Below, piece by piece: positions 15,101-30,100 of a DNA stretch of 64,000 bases; within the stretch, counting starts at the first letter, position 1; every line of letters starts with the position of its first letter. Position numbers and translations under genes: made by a program. The stretch comes from Apostichopus japonicus (Eukaryota > Echinodermata > Holothuroidea > Aspidochirotida > Stichopodidae): assembly GCF_037975245.1 (NCBI RefSeq), contig NC_092569.1:26179168-26243167 (forward strand), written 5' to 3'. The notes beneath the pieces were generated by a model that had not been told where the DNA came from, did not search any database, and saw nothing but the letters and a program-made list of their open reading frames with translations.

Positions 15101-18100
15101 ACTGAGCAGGTAGGACGCAGTCCAGTTGTACGGCCCTGAGGATGCATTGTTGTATAAGATTCTTGTGAACTGAAAAAAAAAAAAATAGTAAAAGAAATAA
15201 AACATTTTGTAAGTTAAGGAAATCAGATGGCGAGGATTCCAGCATATGTCGTCCAGAACATCACAACACTTCTGATTATTTGAATAATCAATGCTGTCCA
15301 ATCCTGAAAAGAACGAAATGAACAAACAAGGTTTTCATCCATGTATGGAGACCGACGCGAGTCGGTAACTCCTGTTGTGTATTGGTCTTGTATCATCGTA
15401 TTCTGTTCCAAATTGAATCTGAAGGGTTAACGCTACTTCAAGTATTGAATTGTCTCCCATTTTATAAAAAAATATAAAAAAAAAGTTTCTTGAACCAGCA
15501 AGTCAATTATGCAAGATATTTCTAGGTTACAATTTTGTTCAAGCTGTCTCTAGTTTGTATATTGCGCCATTGCCAGACACAACATGCGATGGCACCTGCC
15601 ATCACGGCGTGGCATATGCCACATACTGGAAGATGAACATTCACAAATGTCATGAAAACAATGATGATATAAGAATTACCTCGGAAAGTATTTCATTGAG
15701 GTTGAATATGTCAAAGAGTTCTTTGTCCACAGCGGTGATGTTCACAGAACAAACGGCGTAGGCCACAGCATGGATGTCTGATGTACTGTCGGGGGGTAGC
15801 TCAAAGAAAGCGGTGAAGTTACCATAGGCACAGAGGGTGGCGATGGGGTTAGGCATGCCCCAAAATACATTCCACTGGGGAGAAAAGGGTGACAGTTTTG
15901 GAAAAGGTTATCATACATGAGGACATATGTCTTGGTAAACCATGGCATTTATAGCATAAATTTAACAAGAAGTGAATAGTGTGGACATATAGTCACTGTT
16001 GTAAACATATCATTATGTGAGTCAAAAACCTCAGTCAACAACTGGAATCTAGTTGACAAATATTGCTACCAATAATTCGATCGACAATTCATACATCTAG
16101 CCCCGTTGTAACAGATCATTATGTGAGTCAACAACGTCAGTTCAGCAACTGGAATCTGGTCAACAAATATTGCTACGAATAATTTGATCAACCATTCATG
16201 AATATAGCCCTGTTGTAACAGATCATTATGTGAGTCAACAACGTCAGTTCAACAACTGGAATCTAGTCAACAAATATTGGTAGGAATAATTCCATTGACC
16301 ATTCATAGATCTAGCCTCGTTATAAACATATCATTATATGAGTCAACAACCTCAGTTCAACAACTGGAATATAGTCAACAAATATTGGTAGGAATAATTC
16401 CATTGACCATTCATGCATATAGTCACTGTTGTAGCAGATCATTATGTGAGTCAACAACCTCAGTCAACAACTGGAATCTAGTTGACAAATATTGCTACAA
16501 ACAATTTGATTGACCCATGAATGTAATGACTCATTAATAACTAGCGTGAATATGCATTAACAGAGAGACTAAGATGATGAGTCTTTCTTCATTATTACAA
16601 GATATACCACTACATTATGATTATGGTATGAACTGACATTGGAACATTTACAATTTTTTTGAGAAAAAGGAAAAAGATTTCATGAACTGACAATGTTTTG
16701 CATCAGATGATATTAATTATTGCCTTTCAGAAATTGACATATTACAGACCAATTCTCCGAATTTTTCTGGAATATTCAGCCTTTATTTGCATGACATTAT
16801 CTCTACCATGTTGTGGTCATTATAAACTATGATCAGGGATTTATTTACCTTGTCCGTTTGTAGAGAGAGAGTTAGGAATGCATCCACAATGTCTGGTGCG
16901 ACGTCGGATAATGCCAACAGATCTCTGATGTAAGTAGTGTTCTCAAAAATCTCCTCGAGTCGAGGGAGGGTCAGAGTCTGACCTAAAGAGGATCAAACAA
17001 GTTTTGATGTTAACCAACTTAGAACTTTCACCAACCAAAGTGATGCTTAGGTGTAATATGCAGGACATATGCGTTAATGACTACCGATGCTACAGAAACA
17101 AAATAGTAGACTGAACACAGAGAGGTTGGTTAAATCCCTCCTAATTCATGAAATATGGCAGTTCAAAGTATTTATATGTCGCTTGCAATTCTTGACGATA
17201 AATAGTCATAGATCATGAAATAAATCAACTGATTAGCATGTTAATTTGCAGACAATCATCATGGATAGGCTTATGTTTCAAGCAGTGTTAGTGCTTAAAT
17301 GTTAAAAATGGGGGGATTTTCCATTTTTGCAGCACTAATGAAGCCAGTGTTTTCTGTTGGAAAGATTTGACCAATCACATTACTCCTTACAAAACTCAAA
17401 AAAACTTTATAACATGTTATTGGCAAGTTTTGTAACTGCAGAAACGGTGCAAGTTGAGGGAAGTACCGATAAATGTTGCGTGAAAGCCCCCCCCCCAGAG
17501 AAAATACTTTGAGGAGAGTGAAGTAAAGGATCATCATTGTCATCATCTTCACTTCCTCTCCTCTGCATTTTTTATACCCAACAGTTTTTTTGTCGGTTCT
17601 GCTTTATCCTCAGACTTCTACCGAACAGTATTTCACGGCTAAATGGAAAAGTTTTGCAAAGAGGTAAGTTGGAAAACCAGTAATATCTAAAAAGCTTAGA
17701 ATTAACATAGGCTCAAAGTGTAAATATTTCATCAAATTTGGCCGAGTGAGAAATTGAATTTTAAATTTAAATTTTCCAACCTTGTAGGCGTGTCGTCCAC
17801 TCTGCAGCCAAGGTGTTTACATAGTCCATCAACCGCATATTTCTGACCATCTCTTGATACCAGGTTTCATTTTCAAAATTGGCGAGTTGTCCCTCAAGCA
17901 TTCCTAAAAGACTGTTGAATGTTGATTTAAAAAAAGACCAACAAAATATATGTAAGTCTTGTGCTTTGTTAGTATTATCTTCTGTTTCACTGTCAAGGTT
18001 AAACTTGTTTGTTGTTTTTCATTTGAGTTCAAATGCAACTTAAGGTTCTTAAACTTTTGACAAGTATTAAGTAATGTATGGTCAACAATTCAATTTACTT

Positions 18101-21100
18101 TGAATCCAATCTGATTTTCAATCATTTGCATAAAACAACACAGAAAATGTGTGAAATAACATAAAGTTATGTATGTAACAATAGATAAAATACACAGTAT
18201 GGCAAGCAGGCAATGAGCCAAAGAAAAAAAATTATTTGAGGAAACTTCTGGGGATGTATAGCAAAAAAAACTTAACTTTTGAAGAAACCCATAGCAATTG
18301 AAATTACAAGGGAAAAAAATAGATGAAACACAAATCAAAAGTAAGAGATGAGAGGTTTGTCAAAGAACCCCAACAGATGTAATGATCCCCCTCCCCCAAC
18401 CATACCATGAACCCCATTGGTGCAATCAACCGGACAATTATGTTCCACAGATAACAGGTGGCACTCAAACATTACATCCATTGTCACTGAAGATCAACTG
18501 AACTGCATTCACTGTAGCCAACCTTCCTTTCCGTAATCTAGATAACCAACATGTAGACAATACTACGTAATTAATATGCAGTGGTGAATATTGAAAATTA
18601 ACAACAATCATATTACACAAAAAAAGAGGGAAAAAAACAGACGGTTCAACACCTCAGGCATTCCACGACTCTTACCTTGAGATGTCACCGATTGCAGTCG
18701 CCGGATTCATGAGGTTGTTCATTTCTTTCTGCCAGAGCGCTAGAACCACATTGAGTTCCATCCTGGTTTGGCGCCACAATTCTTCGTCGATGGTGATCGC
18801 GGGAGGATTGCGGACGAGTTCCTCGATGACGGCCTCCAGTTGAGCATCTCGCAGGAACACGGCGGTGAAGTCAACTGGAGGAAGGCTGGAATTGTCCGCC
18901 AAGATTCTGGCGATCTAGACGAGAGAGATAATCAAACTTGAGAGTGTTTTTTCTAATTAAGTTACACCTTACAGGTAGATTGAAATACTCAGACTGGACT
19001 CGTTGGAGGTCATGTGATCATCTTACTGCTCAATGAATATCCAATCTGTACAGGATTTATCCATTGAGGGTAGAAAAGGAACAAAAAATAGAAGACATTT
19101 CTCAAGAAGGTCCTGCTGCAAATATTCTTCCGAAGACATCTCAGGCAAGAAGAATTCTCACTTGGATAAAAGGCAGGGCCAAGGGTAGAATGCCTCTTCC
19201 CCCCTCCCTCCCCACCCATATTATGCCAAACAGCCTCCTGAGTAGTCCCTAAGAAAGTTATGACTAGAGATGTTCACTGATGATGAGTAATGTCCAGTCA
19301 ATAAACCACTCTCAGACACAATTTTGTTGGTTTCAAAGCAATATATAAATGGTATAATAATAACACTACACATGGAAACATATCTAGCTGCAGGATAGAA
19401 TTGTACTGCACATCAAAAGGCATATAGTAGCTGATATATCAGAAAACACCAAATGGATGCTGGGAATCCACCAGAAAGAACAATTGTGAACCTGTGTGGG
19501 ACCTCTAATAACAGAAAGTTGCTCCTTTATCTAAGATACTGTAATTTCACCCTTGCTTGCCACAATTTTTCATCAGAGGAAATCACACACAAGATAAGAA
19601 TTCATCAAGGACAGACAATGCTAAGGCAGAAAGAGAACAAATTGTTCATTTTGCTCCTTAGAAAAACTTCCGATTACTGCTGGATCCAGCTATTAACACA
19701 ATTGTCAACACACGATGATCTCAAAAATGTCATTCTCAAGAAAGACATTTTCTAACATCAGAGGTAACATCTATTTTTGTCCTTAGAAGAAGAAACAAAA
19801 AACCTTACAGATCATTCACACTTTTTCACATCTGAAGAAGAATTCCTGCATTACGGTTAAAGGCATTGAAGACTCGCCCCAAACCGGGTGCTGCCCTGTG
19901 TGAAAGTTAACTTTCCCTTGCTTGCAAGTGAAGTTCTGCTCTTGTCGCTACAAAATGCAGACAGTAACAAAACGTGACACCTTGTTATCTTTAGCTGGAC
20001 CTGAGATGTCCATCGCTGTATCATTTGTACACTGTGCGTGCTGTGGGTATTGACCGCAGCTGTATGTACTGACTGTACACTAGTGTATAATTACAGACGG
20101 TAGCAAGCTGTGTCCGTATTTTCTGGGATCGATGGTGGTGTCTAACACTTCTGTTACACCTCATTTGAAACTAGGTCAGATTACCGGCATTTAATAGACG
20201 TTTCTTTTTTTACGTCGAGTATAACAACAGAACATCTTACCTCGTTTTGAATTTGGCTTATCCCCAAGTACCGATCCAGCTCCATGAATAGGGCTGATTG
20301 GTTCAGGCCACAGATCCTGGTCTCCAACGCTGCCACATCGGTCGTGGAGTTCTCTGGAACTTCAAAGAAGTACTGAAATGTTCCTGATGCGCAGGCTGTT
20401 GCAAAGGGGTTTGGTGAGCTAAAGAACTGAGTCGACTGGAAGTAGTAACGGTGTTAAACAAAAACAATTTAAAAAACCATAAGACATCATCAATGACTAA
20501 TTAATTGACTTAATTAAGTCTTTCATTTGACCTCAAATGTCTTATTGGTGAGAAAGTTGTGAATTCAATTCAATTAGTTGTCCCATAACATCATCCACAA
20601 TGAACAAAGTTGCCAGATTTGTACACTATAAAGTTTTGCAGCAAATCATTTGGAAGAAGTAGCAGAATTTCAACATGTGACCAACCCCCCCCCCCCCACC
20701 CTGCTCTCTTCACCATACCCTGGTCACATAGACCAATCTACAGGACCTCATTAAGAATCACCACAAAATAACAAGACTCTAAATTGGAAAAATAAAAGTC
20801 GGATTACAAACCTTCTCTTGGTCGGAGGACAAGGACAGAAGGACATCGACCATCTCGGGGATGACTTCTCGAAATGTCAACGCTTCTTGCAAAGTTGGCA
20901 GGCCCTGGAGACTCTCGTCCAATGTCTCATAGGAAATGTTCTTCCCTGGAGAGGAGCGAATAGATTGAACAATTACAGTGACTGTCACCGCTAGATGAAT
21001 CAATGTTATATATGCAGATTGGAAATACTTGCCTATATTTAGGTTAATTAATTCAATTAACTGATTCTAAAAGCCAGAGGGCTAATTGTAGAGAAGAGTT

Positions 21101-24100
21101 AAATAAAAGTTGTTTTCTCCAATGACAGAACTGAGAGAAAAGAGTTGCACTATAATGATGCTGAAAGTATTAGTCTTTGGGTTCCAAACTATAAAATACA
21201 TCTGGGCTCTTTGGGCTGGGTTAGTTCGATAACATCCTTGGGTTGATAAAGATAAATCCCATTGCGTAAAGTTAAAATCTATCGTTCTAATTCGTAACTT
21301 TAAAACACAAATGCTTGAGATGCACAAAATTCCTGTAAAATATACCTTTAGGATTAACATTGTTTTGGACTTAGGCAGACCTCTACTCACAGCTGATTTT
21401 TATAATTGTTGTTGATAAATTCTGCGATTCTAGTTTGAGTTTCATGTCCCTTAATAATGTAATTCACTAGATTCAATATTCTGTGTTCTTTGTAAATAAA
21501 TTCAAGTAAAACCTAGTTTTGGTATATTAATTTGCAATAGTTCTATTTGCATGTAATAAATACCACTATCAAAAAAAGATTCTGGGTGATAAAATATCAC
21601 AAATTCAGTAATAACCTAAAACTTAATTTTAATTGCCTTCCACTTGATGATATATCATTTAGAGTGCCTAACTTTGATCAAAGCTCGTTAATTATGTTCT
21701 TATTATATCAATATCTAAGACTTCACCAATGAAAGCGACAGTTTTTCCTGATATTTCTTTGTACCTACCTTGAAGGTCGGTCAGGGTTTCTATGAGGATA
21801 GAGACGATATAATCCTCAAGCCTGATCTGAATCAGCCAAGACTGGAATCCTGGATCATCCTTTAGAGCTTCCTGGAGGAAATTAAAGAGCATCTCCATGC
21901 CAAAGTCATTCCTGAGATTTAATAAAAGAGGACACATGGATAAAGGATGTATTCATGCATATAGGTGGTACTTAATACCATGGTTCATAGATGGTATTCA
22001 ATATCTCCATGGGGCATATATGGTACACAATATCATGCATAGGTGGTACTATCTACAATGCATAAGATGGTACCATTCATAGGTGGTACTTAAAACCATG
22101 GCTCATAGATGGTATTCAATATCTCCATGGTGCATATATGGTACACAATATCATGCATAGGTGGTACTATCTACAATGCATTAGATGGTACCATTCATAG
22201 GTGGTACTTAAAACCATGGTTCATAGATGGTATTCAATATCTCCATGGTGCATAGGTGGTACACAATATCATGCATAGGCGGTACTATCTACAATGCATT
22301 AGATGGTACCATTCATAGGTGGTACTTAAAACCATGGTTCATAGATGCTATTCAATATCTCCATGGTGCATAGGTGGTACACAATATCATGCATAGGTGG
22401 TACTATCTACAATGCATTAGATGGTACCATTCATAGGTGGTACTTAAAACCATGGTTCATAGATGGTATTCAATATCTCCATGGTGCATAGGTGGTACAC
22501 AATATCATGCATAGGCGGTACTATCTACAATGCATTAGATGGTACCATTCATAGGTGGTACTTAAAACCATGGTTCATAGATGGTATTCAATATCTCCAT
22601 GGTGCATAGGTGGTACACAATATCATGCATAGGTGGTACTATCTACTATGCATTAGGAATTAGAAATTCCCACAATGACCATCAAAGTTAACAAAGAGTG
22701 CATTTCAAGACTTACTGTCAGCGTAATTAGTTAAGCACTACTATGCAGTAAAAAATTCAGCTCTTGAACCCCCAAAAAAAACCCCCAAAAATCGACTACA
22801 CCCTACCAGAAATAACCAAAAAGGCATGTTTCACTTCTTTACTTTCCTTTTTCCTTTTCTTTCTTAAGACATCACCAACGGAATCAATATTGTAAACCAA
22901 CCTACCAAACATAACGGCTACACAGAAATTGTCTGAATTAGTTTATACCCGACCAGCCAGATAGAAGATACTTACATATTTTCCTGCAGGGTTTTGTTGT
23001 AAGTGGCCTCCAAAGATATAAATACCGCCTCCCACTTGAGAGCGTTACTATTGATCCATACCTCATCAAATCGGATAAAGTCTGGAGGTACTTGAGATAG
23101 AGTGATGATGTTTTCAATGAATTCCTCGACCACGGCCATGGACTCCGCGATATCGGTTTCGACCTGAGCCTGTGGCGAGATGACGAGATATACATAATAA
23201 TAATTTATTTTATAAAGCGTTAAGTCCACAAAAGTGCTCTAAAATGCTATGTAACAGTAAATAAAAAAATATATGACACAAAATATGTAGTAAAACTGCA
23301 GAATAAAATACAAAATAAATGAGTATGAAGAATAAAAAACATGCACGTTTGAGTTTGTTGGAGTGATGCACATGAATGGAATTGAATGCACAGTTTATAT
23401 ATTGCAGTAATGCTGTCTAAATAGGTAGGTTTTCAGCTTTGACTTGAATGTTGTAAGACTAGAAACAGTTCTGAGTTCAGCTGGCAGCTGGCAGCTCATT
23501 CCAGAGGCGTGGCCCAGCCTCGCAAAAAGCTCTGTTCCCATAGCTGTTGTCTTGGTGATCGGCACTTCCGATGACGAGAAATACATTCACTGACGCTGGT
23601 TAAAGCTAACTCTTTTAGGCTGGTCTTCATATTTATAACTCAGAGCATTTTACTGTTATTATATTACCCTTCTCCTTACCCTAGCTTCACCTTTACAATC
23701 TGTCAGCTAGTAGCACAGACGGGAAGTTCTCCTACATCACACTTCCAAGAAAGATTACTAACAGTTTCTATTAACAAGATTAGTTAACAGTTTCTATTTA
23801 CATGCCATCAACGTAATAATATCCTTTTACAACTTCTTAAGTCCCAGTAGATCACTTACACTTTCACCTCCCACAGTAACTCTCTACAACAGACAACCCT
23901 ACATCTGTGTGTGCACCTAATATCAGACCTCTCCACTAATAAAGTAACCTTTGGTATGATGTCATTGCCAATGATGTCATAGTGTTGTCATTTCATAGTT
24001 CATAACTTAACCTCTGTTTAGGTAGAAAGGTAAATAAATATGTGGACAGAGTAACTTCCTGTCCCATCCTCTGTAATCCGTGTCCGCAAGTATATAAGAT

Positions 24101-27100
24101 GAAACTTTCACCTTTCAATTGCATGCAGTGTGATTCAACCTGCAGGAGCTGTGCGTGGCTCGTTCCCCCCCCCCCCACCCACCCACCCCGACACAGTCTT
24201 TGTATCCAGTAAATATCTAGCCAGATGAAGATCTAATATACCGTTTAATTCAACTATTTTTTCGTGTCCTCATTTCCCGTTCCCACGACGCTGTGACAAT
24301 ATGAACATGGGCTTACAAGTGGTTATCCTACCTGCTCATCTGATTATTAAAATACCCCCGGATGGCCGACTCTTGTATTATCGCAACCACAAACGTCTCT
24401 ATCGACGTCTTGTTTTTGTGCAAAAGAATAATCAAATTTTAAAGGAAGGCCACTGTGACAGTAACAACTAACAATACCAAGGCTTGTGTTTATACACTGT
24501 GGTTAGTAACAGTTCAAGGCTAGTTTTCAAATCTTTAATGTCACATCACCTGATTATATACAAGTCAAAGAGTCAAAATGAACCTACATTGTACAAAAAC
24601 ACTGGTTTTTGTTAGACACGAAACTTCCCAAACCCCTTTCTGACGAATCTCGCCTATGTCAAGATTTATTGCAAGGGATCTTTGCATCTGAATTGAGAAA
24701 TGGTTCAAGTTTGACATCCTTCCTTCGACTAGTTGCTAGGTAAATTTATTCAACAGCTATCGTAGCACAGAAACTCTTCCCACCATTACACACACAAAGC
24801 CATATCAAGACGACCACAATTACCAAATGAATTAAAAGTTTAAAGTTATACCCTGCAGAGAAAGAAGAGTGAGATGGATAAATGTCAGAATATGAATAAT
24901 TATACCTTTTCCACAATCTTTCCGACCTCTCTCATCACTTCTATTCCGATCGCTGTCTCATTGAAAGAACAAATCACTACGTGTGCTGCGGTCAGATTCA
25001 CTTCGGGTGGCACCACCAGTAAACTGTCCAAACTGGAAACATTTCCACAGATTGCTCCGAGCACATCGCCACCCATCGCCATCGCCAGCAGCTGGGAGGG
25101 AAAGAAGAAATCAATTGACACCAGGATATCTTGCAAAATTGGGAGAAAAGATCCAAGAAACTGCACGCAAAGACACTCGACAGGCAAACGATTTGCCTTA
25201 TTAAAGGCATTGAAGACTCGCCCCAAACTGCGCGCCACGCTCTGAAAAAGTTAACTTTCTGTTGCTTGCAAGTGAAGTTTTCTGCTTGTCGCTACAAAAT
25301 GCAGACAGTAATGAAACGTGATACCTTGTCATCTTTAGATGGACATGAGATGTCCATCGCTGTATCGTTTGTACACCGTGCTGTGGGTATTGACCGCAGC
25401 TGTATGTAATGACTGTACACTAGTGTCTAATTACCGACGGTAGCAAGCTGTGTGTGTACTTTCTGGGAATCGATGGTGGTGTCTAACACTCTGTTACACC
25501 TCATTCGAAACTAGGTCAGATTACCGGCATTAGACGTTTCTTTTTGCGCGAGTCTTCACACCCTTTAATTGGATACAATTCATGTTACTGGTAAAGTGGC
25601 CAACACAATCCAGCAAGTTGTGAAGAAAAATGGTAGTGTTGGTAATCTTCCATGTTCTCTCACGAATGAGAATTCTTGGGATGGCCCTCGACTTATCTTA
25701 CTTGTTTGTTATCTCGGACGTTGTGATAAATGACAAAAACCTTATCAGGTTCATTGAGAAATTAGAATGAGTTTTGGACAATGCTTCAAGTAAGCAGGTA
25801 CAAATGAATTGGATAGCTAAAAAGTAAAAATTTAAAAATGCATATAGCACTGTAGCTTTTCAAACAGTCACAGAAGAGCAGAAAATTTGTGTTTATTTTG
25901 GATATTGTAAGACAAATGAAGAAAAAAAAAAGAAGTTGTCAGGTTGATTGAAGGGTTGGAATAAGTGTTTTGTTTTTAAGGAAGCATGTATAAATAAAGT
26001 GGAAAGCTGGAAGCTGGAAAGTGGAATAAAGTGGAAAATACAAAAACCGTGTCCTTAAGAGCAGAAAGTCTATTTTAAGGTAAACCAATTCCTCTTACTT
26101 GTTCCTGGTTGACTAATGCCTGCAGTTGAAGTACATTGATATCCACACCATAGTATATGCTGTTGGAGACGTACTCGGCCAGGTTGGCTGGTAATATGTC
26201 GGCAAAGGTGATGTTTTGTCCTGTGAGAAACAAAAAGCATACATTTACAAAACTGAAGCATAATGAAAACAAATGCTCTAGAATAATAATTGGATTAACC
26301 TGTAAATGCTCCCACTGCTGTTGAAAAATCTCAAGCGAGTGTTTAGATTACAAATTATTCAATATTAATTACCATAAAAAACTTGCAAGAAACAATATCT
26401 GTGTTATGAAAGGTCACATCCCCAAACCACCACCATCCCCCCCCCCCCCTGCCTTTTGATGTACTTATGTTTCACAACTGCAGTCATCAATCTGACAACA
26501 CCATTATAGAATTGCTATGGATAATTGTTTCATTCAAAGGCTTAAATTGCATCTAATTAGCAAGTTGTTAACCATTTCAATAGAAAACAGTTTGTGTCCC
26601 ACAACTTCATTGTACTATTTCCCTTGGTTTGCAAACCACATATTGTTAATTTAATCATTCCTGATGCAATTTTTGTTGACTAAAGTAACACATCGTTTTC
26701 TGTGCTTTTTGTTTGTTTTTTGTTTTGCCTTTACTGGTTCATTTTGGGTACCAGCAGTCCAAAGCACATTAAACAGTCATATAAAGCATCTTGCAAATAT
26801 CTACCAGAGTTTTTATTCTATTGTACCACACAAGGGGTGACAGAAAGGTATATTTACATTACACCCTGTGACTTATTTATGTAATAAACACAATTTAATC
26901 TTCCTTCAATAGGAAAAGTCAGATATTTTGTTTACCATAATAGAGAAAACTAAGTTTTCTTTGAGGAAATCAAACTAAATCTAATAAAAGCTTTAATTAA
27001 AGAGGCCACACTTGCGAATTTCTACGACTTCCACAAACCACCTCGGTGTATAATGGAATACCAAAGCGCTATAGGATTAAAAAACTCCATTAGGGAAAGA

Positions 27101-30100
27101 TATATGCTTTTCTTTAATGAAATTTCAATTTTTTTATATTAAAAAGTAGACTGATTTCAGACTAACCTGGTAGGACTTTCAGAATGTCGTTGGCATAGCT
27201 AAGTGAAGCAATCGCTGTCTGTACTGCCATCCTCACATCTTCTGCCCACGTCACATTGGCCATGTCTTCCATCATCAGCTCATTTAAGTATTGCAGAAGG
27301 CTACGACCAAGGAACGAAACATAAAACACCCGTTTGCAGATTCAAGTACATTTCAAAATTATGAAATATGAAAATGCCAGGAATGACCTGTATTAATATG
27401 AAAACCGACCTCTATTATCGCCATCTTGGGATATATGGATGTTATACCTCAGTCATTATTCATTATTGTACATACAGCGCTGGAATTATCACCCATCAGC
27501 TTAAAAGTATTTTGTACATCTGAGTTAGATTCAAATAAAAGTATACAGCCAATGAGAGATGGGCACAACCACACTGAGAGTGAAGCACATTAAAGTTGCC
27601 TAGCAACTAATATCTTATCATTTGAAACACATGTTATCTACAGTTTAAGGAATTAACAAACTTTGTTATCATGGCAAAGATAGGGTTAATACTCAATTAT
27701 CACATATTGGTTTTTATATATTGTTTCTTTTTATAGTGTTTTGTTGTAAATTGTTATTTTATACTTTTTTTATATTGTTTTTTGTGTATTTTCACATATT
27801 GTTTTTATATATTGTTTTTTTTTAAGTGTATTGTTGTATATTGTTTTTTCATATATTGTTTTTCATATATTGTTTTTTGTATACTTTCACATATTGTTCT
27901 TTTCTCATCTTACTAATCTCCGATGCTGACAGTTTAAAAAAGAATGTTAAGAAAGTATCTAGTCAACAAAATGTGTGTAGAACTGGACAGCATCGTTAAT
28001 TACTCACTCACTCATTCTGCGTTTGGTGAAAATCTATAGAAAACTACTCCAGATATTAATATGATTTTTGGTTAAGAATATAGTTTTGAAAATCCCTTTA
28101 CACAAATACAAATTACAAAATTTGAAAGTTACACAGCGTTGCATATAAGTCATTCCACCGTTTTTTTTTTCCCTACAATCAATCAATCAATCAATCAATC
28201 AGAAGACATTTATATAGCGCCAAAGTCAACATAAATTGTTCAAAGGCGCTATTAGCCTTGGTCATTGGTAACTTGTCACACCCACACACCAAAGTGTGCG
28301 CAATTCAATCAATCTCTCCAGGGGCACCACAGTGCACCACAACCACGTGTCCCCCGGGGGACTTCCCATAGGGTGCAGCCAGAAACCGGCGCACGCAACT
28401 ATATTTACAAGTTACCTCGCAAGTCCCCATTTATACACCTGGGTGAAGTGAGGCAATGGAGATAAAGTGCCTTGCCCAAGGACACAACGCAATGATCTGG
28501 CCAGGGCTCGAACCTGTAATCCTTAGATCACCAGTCCACTGCCTTAACCACTTGACCACAACGCCCTCCCACAAACATAGACGTTGAATTTTGCAACGTT
28601 ATTGGTCACAAGCTTCCAACATTTTATATATTAATCAAGTGCAAGAACAAAATGCTACGAGAGGTATTTCTATTTTTTTAAATTTATTTAAACTTTATTT
28701 TAAGAGGGTAGCTCGTTTAGCAATAGCTTATCTTCCACGAGGCCCTCTAATAAGACATATAATCATATAAAATGTATGAAAATTTAAGAGGTCATAAATA
28801 CAAAATATCCAAAAAAAATAAGATGTTACCTCATTGCTTAATTCAATAGTTAAAATGTGTACAGAGCAAAGAAAATTAAGAAATTTGGAAAAAAATAAAA
28901 GTGTGTGAATGACGTGTCCTAACGATGACTTTTGAATGTTGACACTTTCTTAGCACTCACCTTTCCAGGTCTTGGAGACGTGCAGGGTCGGTCTGGTAGC
29001 TGTTATAATTAATTAAGACTTGAAGCAAGTCTGCCTTTGTATCGTTCAGCCACAATTGACTGACTTCTATCTCGATCGGTGTCTGGATAAAGTCTTGAAT
29101 TGCCCGGTTTAATTCCTCTTGATGAATGGTGTAGGCGGTCAAATTGAATCCAGACGGCACAGGCGGGTTGCCAAGACGATACAACTAAAATGGAGTGAAA
29201 TAAGTCAAATCATTGAATTATTATTTTTCGATACATTCAAAACATGTATAACGTTTTGAAAATTGTAGTCAATTTCAAACGTTTGGGCAGAATTGGATAC
29301 TACTACACAACATTTGTACAGAACGATACAAAAGATACATATTTAATTTTTAATTTAATTTTGTTTACTGGACTTTCAAAATGGTTTTGGATATGTTAGA
29401 AATGGTATGAGGAGGTACATTTGTAATGCGTCTTGGATCTTTCAGTACAAATTAGTATAAATTTGTACTATTAACCTATTTGTATTATAAACTAATTTGT
29501 ACTCGTAACTATAACTAGTACATATAACTTACACTTCCAAAAAAAAGAAAAAAAAAAAAATTTCGCAACTACTTTTGGTATTTTAAGTGTTTTAGCAATG
29601 TATCAGTATAAACAAAGTTAAGTCAAATTATCGCATACATTCTTCTCTGTATTTTTGGCCACCAATTAAATTTGAAGAATAAACCTGCTTCGAGTCAACT
29701 TACATTCTGGACCGCAGGCAAGCTGCTCGCTTCTGCTGCGATGGCAAGAAGATCAACATCACACATCACAGACTGTAGACCCGCAAGGTCAACACCGGCA
29801 GAAAAAGACGAATTGAGGAAGTCCAGGGAAGTGTTGGAGCAGAAGATGGACCGAACATCGGGGGATGAAAATAACTGCATCACCTGCAAGGATATGAAAA
29901 AAAGACTTTTCTAAATTATTAAACGTTCAATGGAATGTGTACCGAAAATTTGTAAACAGATATTGAAAAGAGCGAGGAACGATTTGGTCTAGAAGAATGT
30001 CACAGGATGAGAATAACTGCAACGCCTGCAAGGATAGGAAAATGCTTTTCTAAATTATTAAACGTCTAATGGATCATTTATAAACAGATATTCTAAAGAG

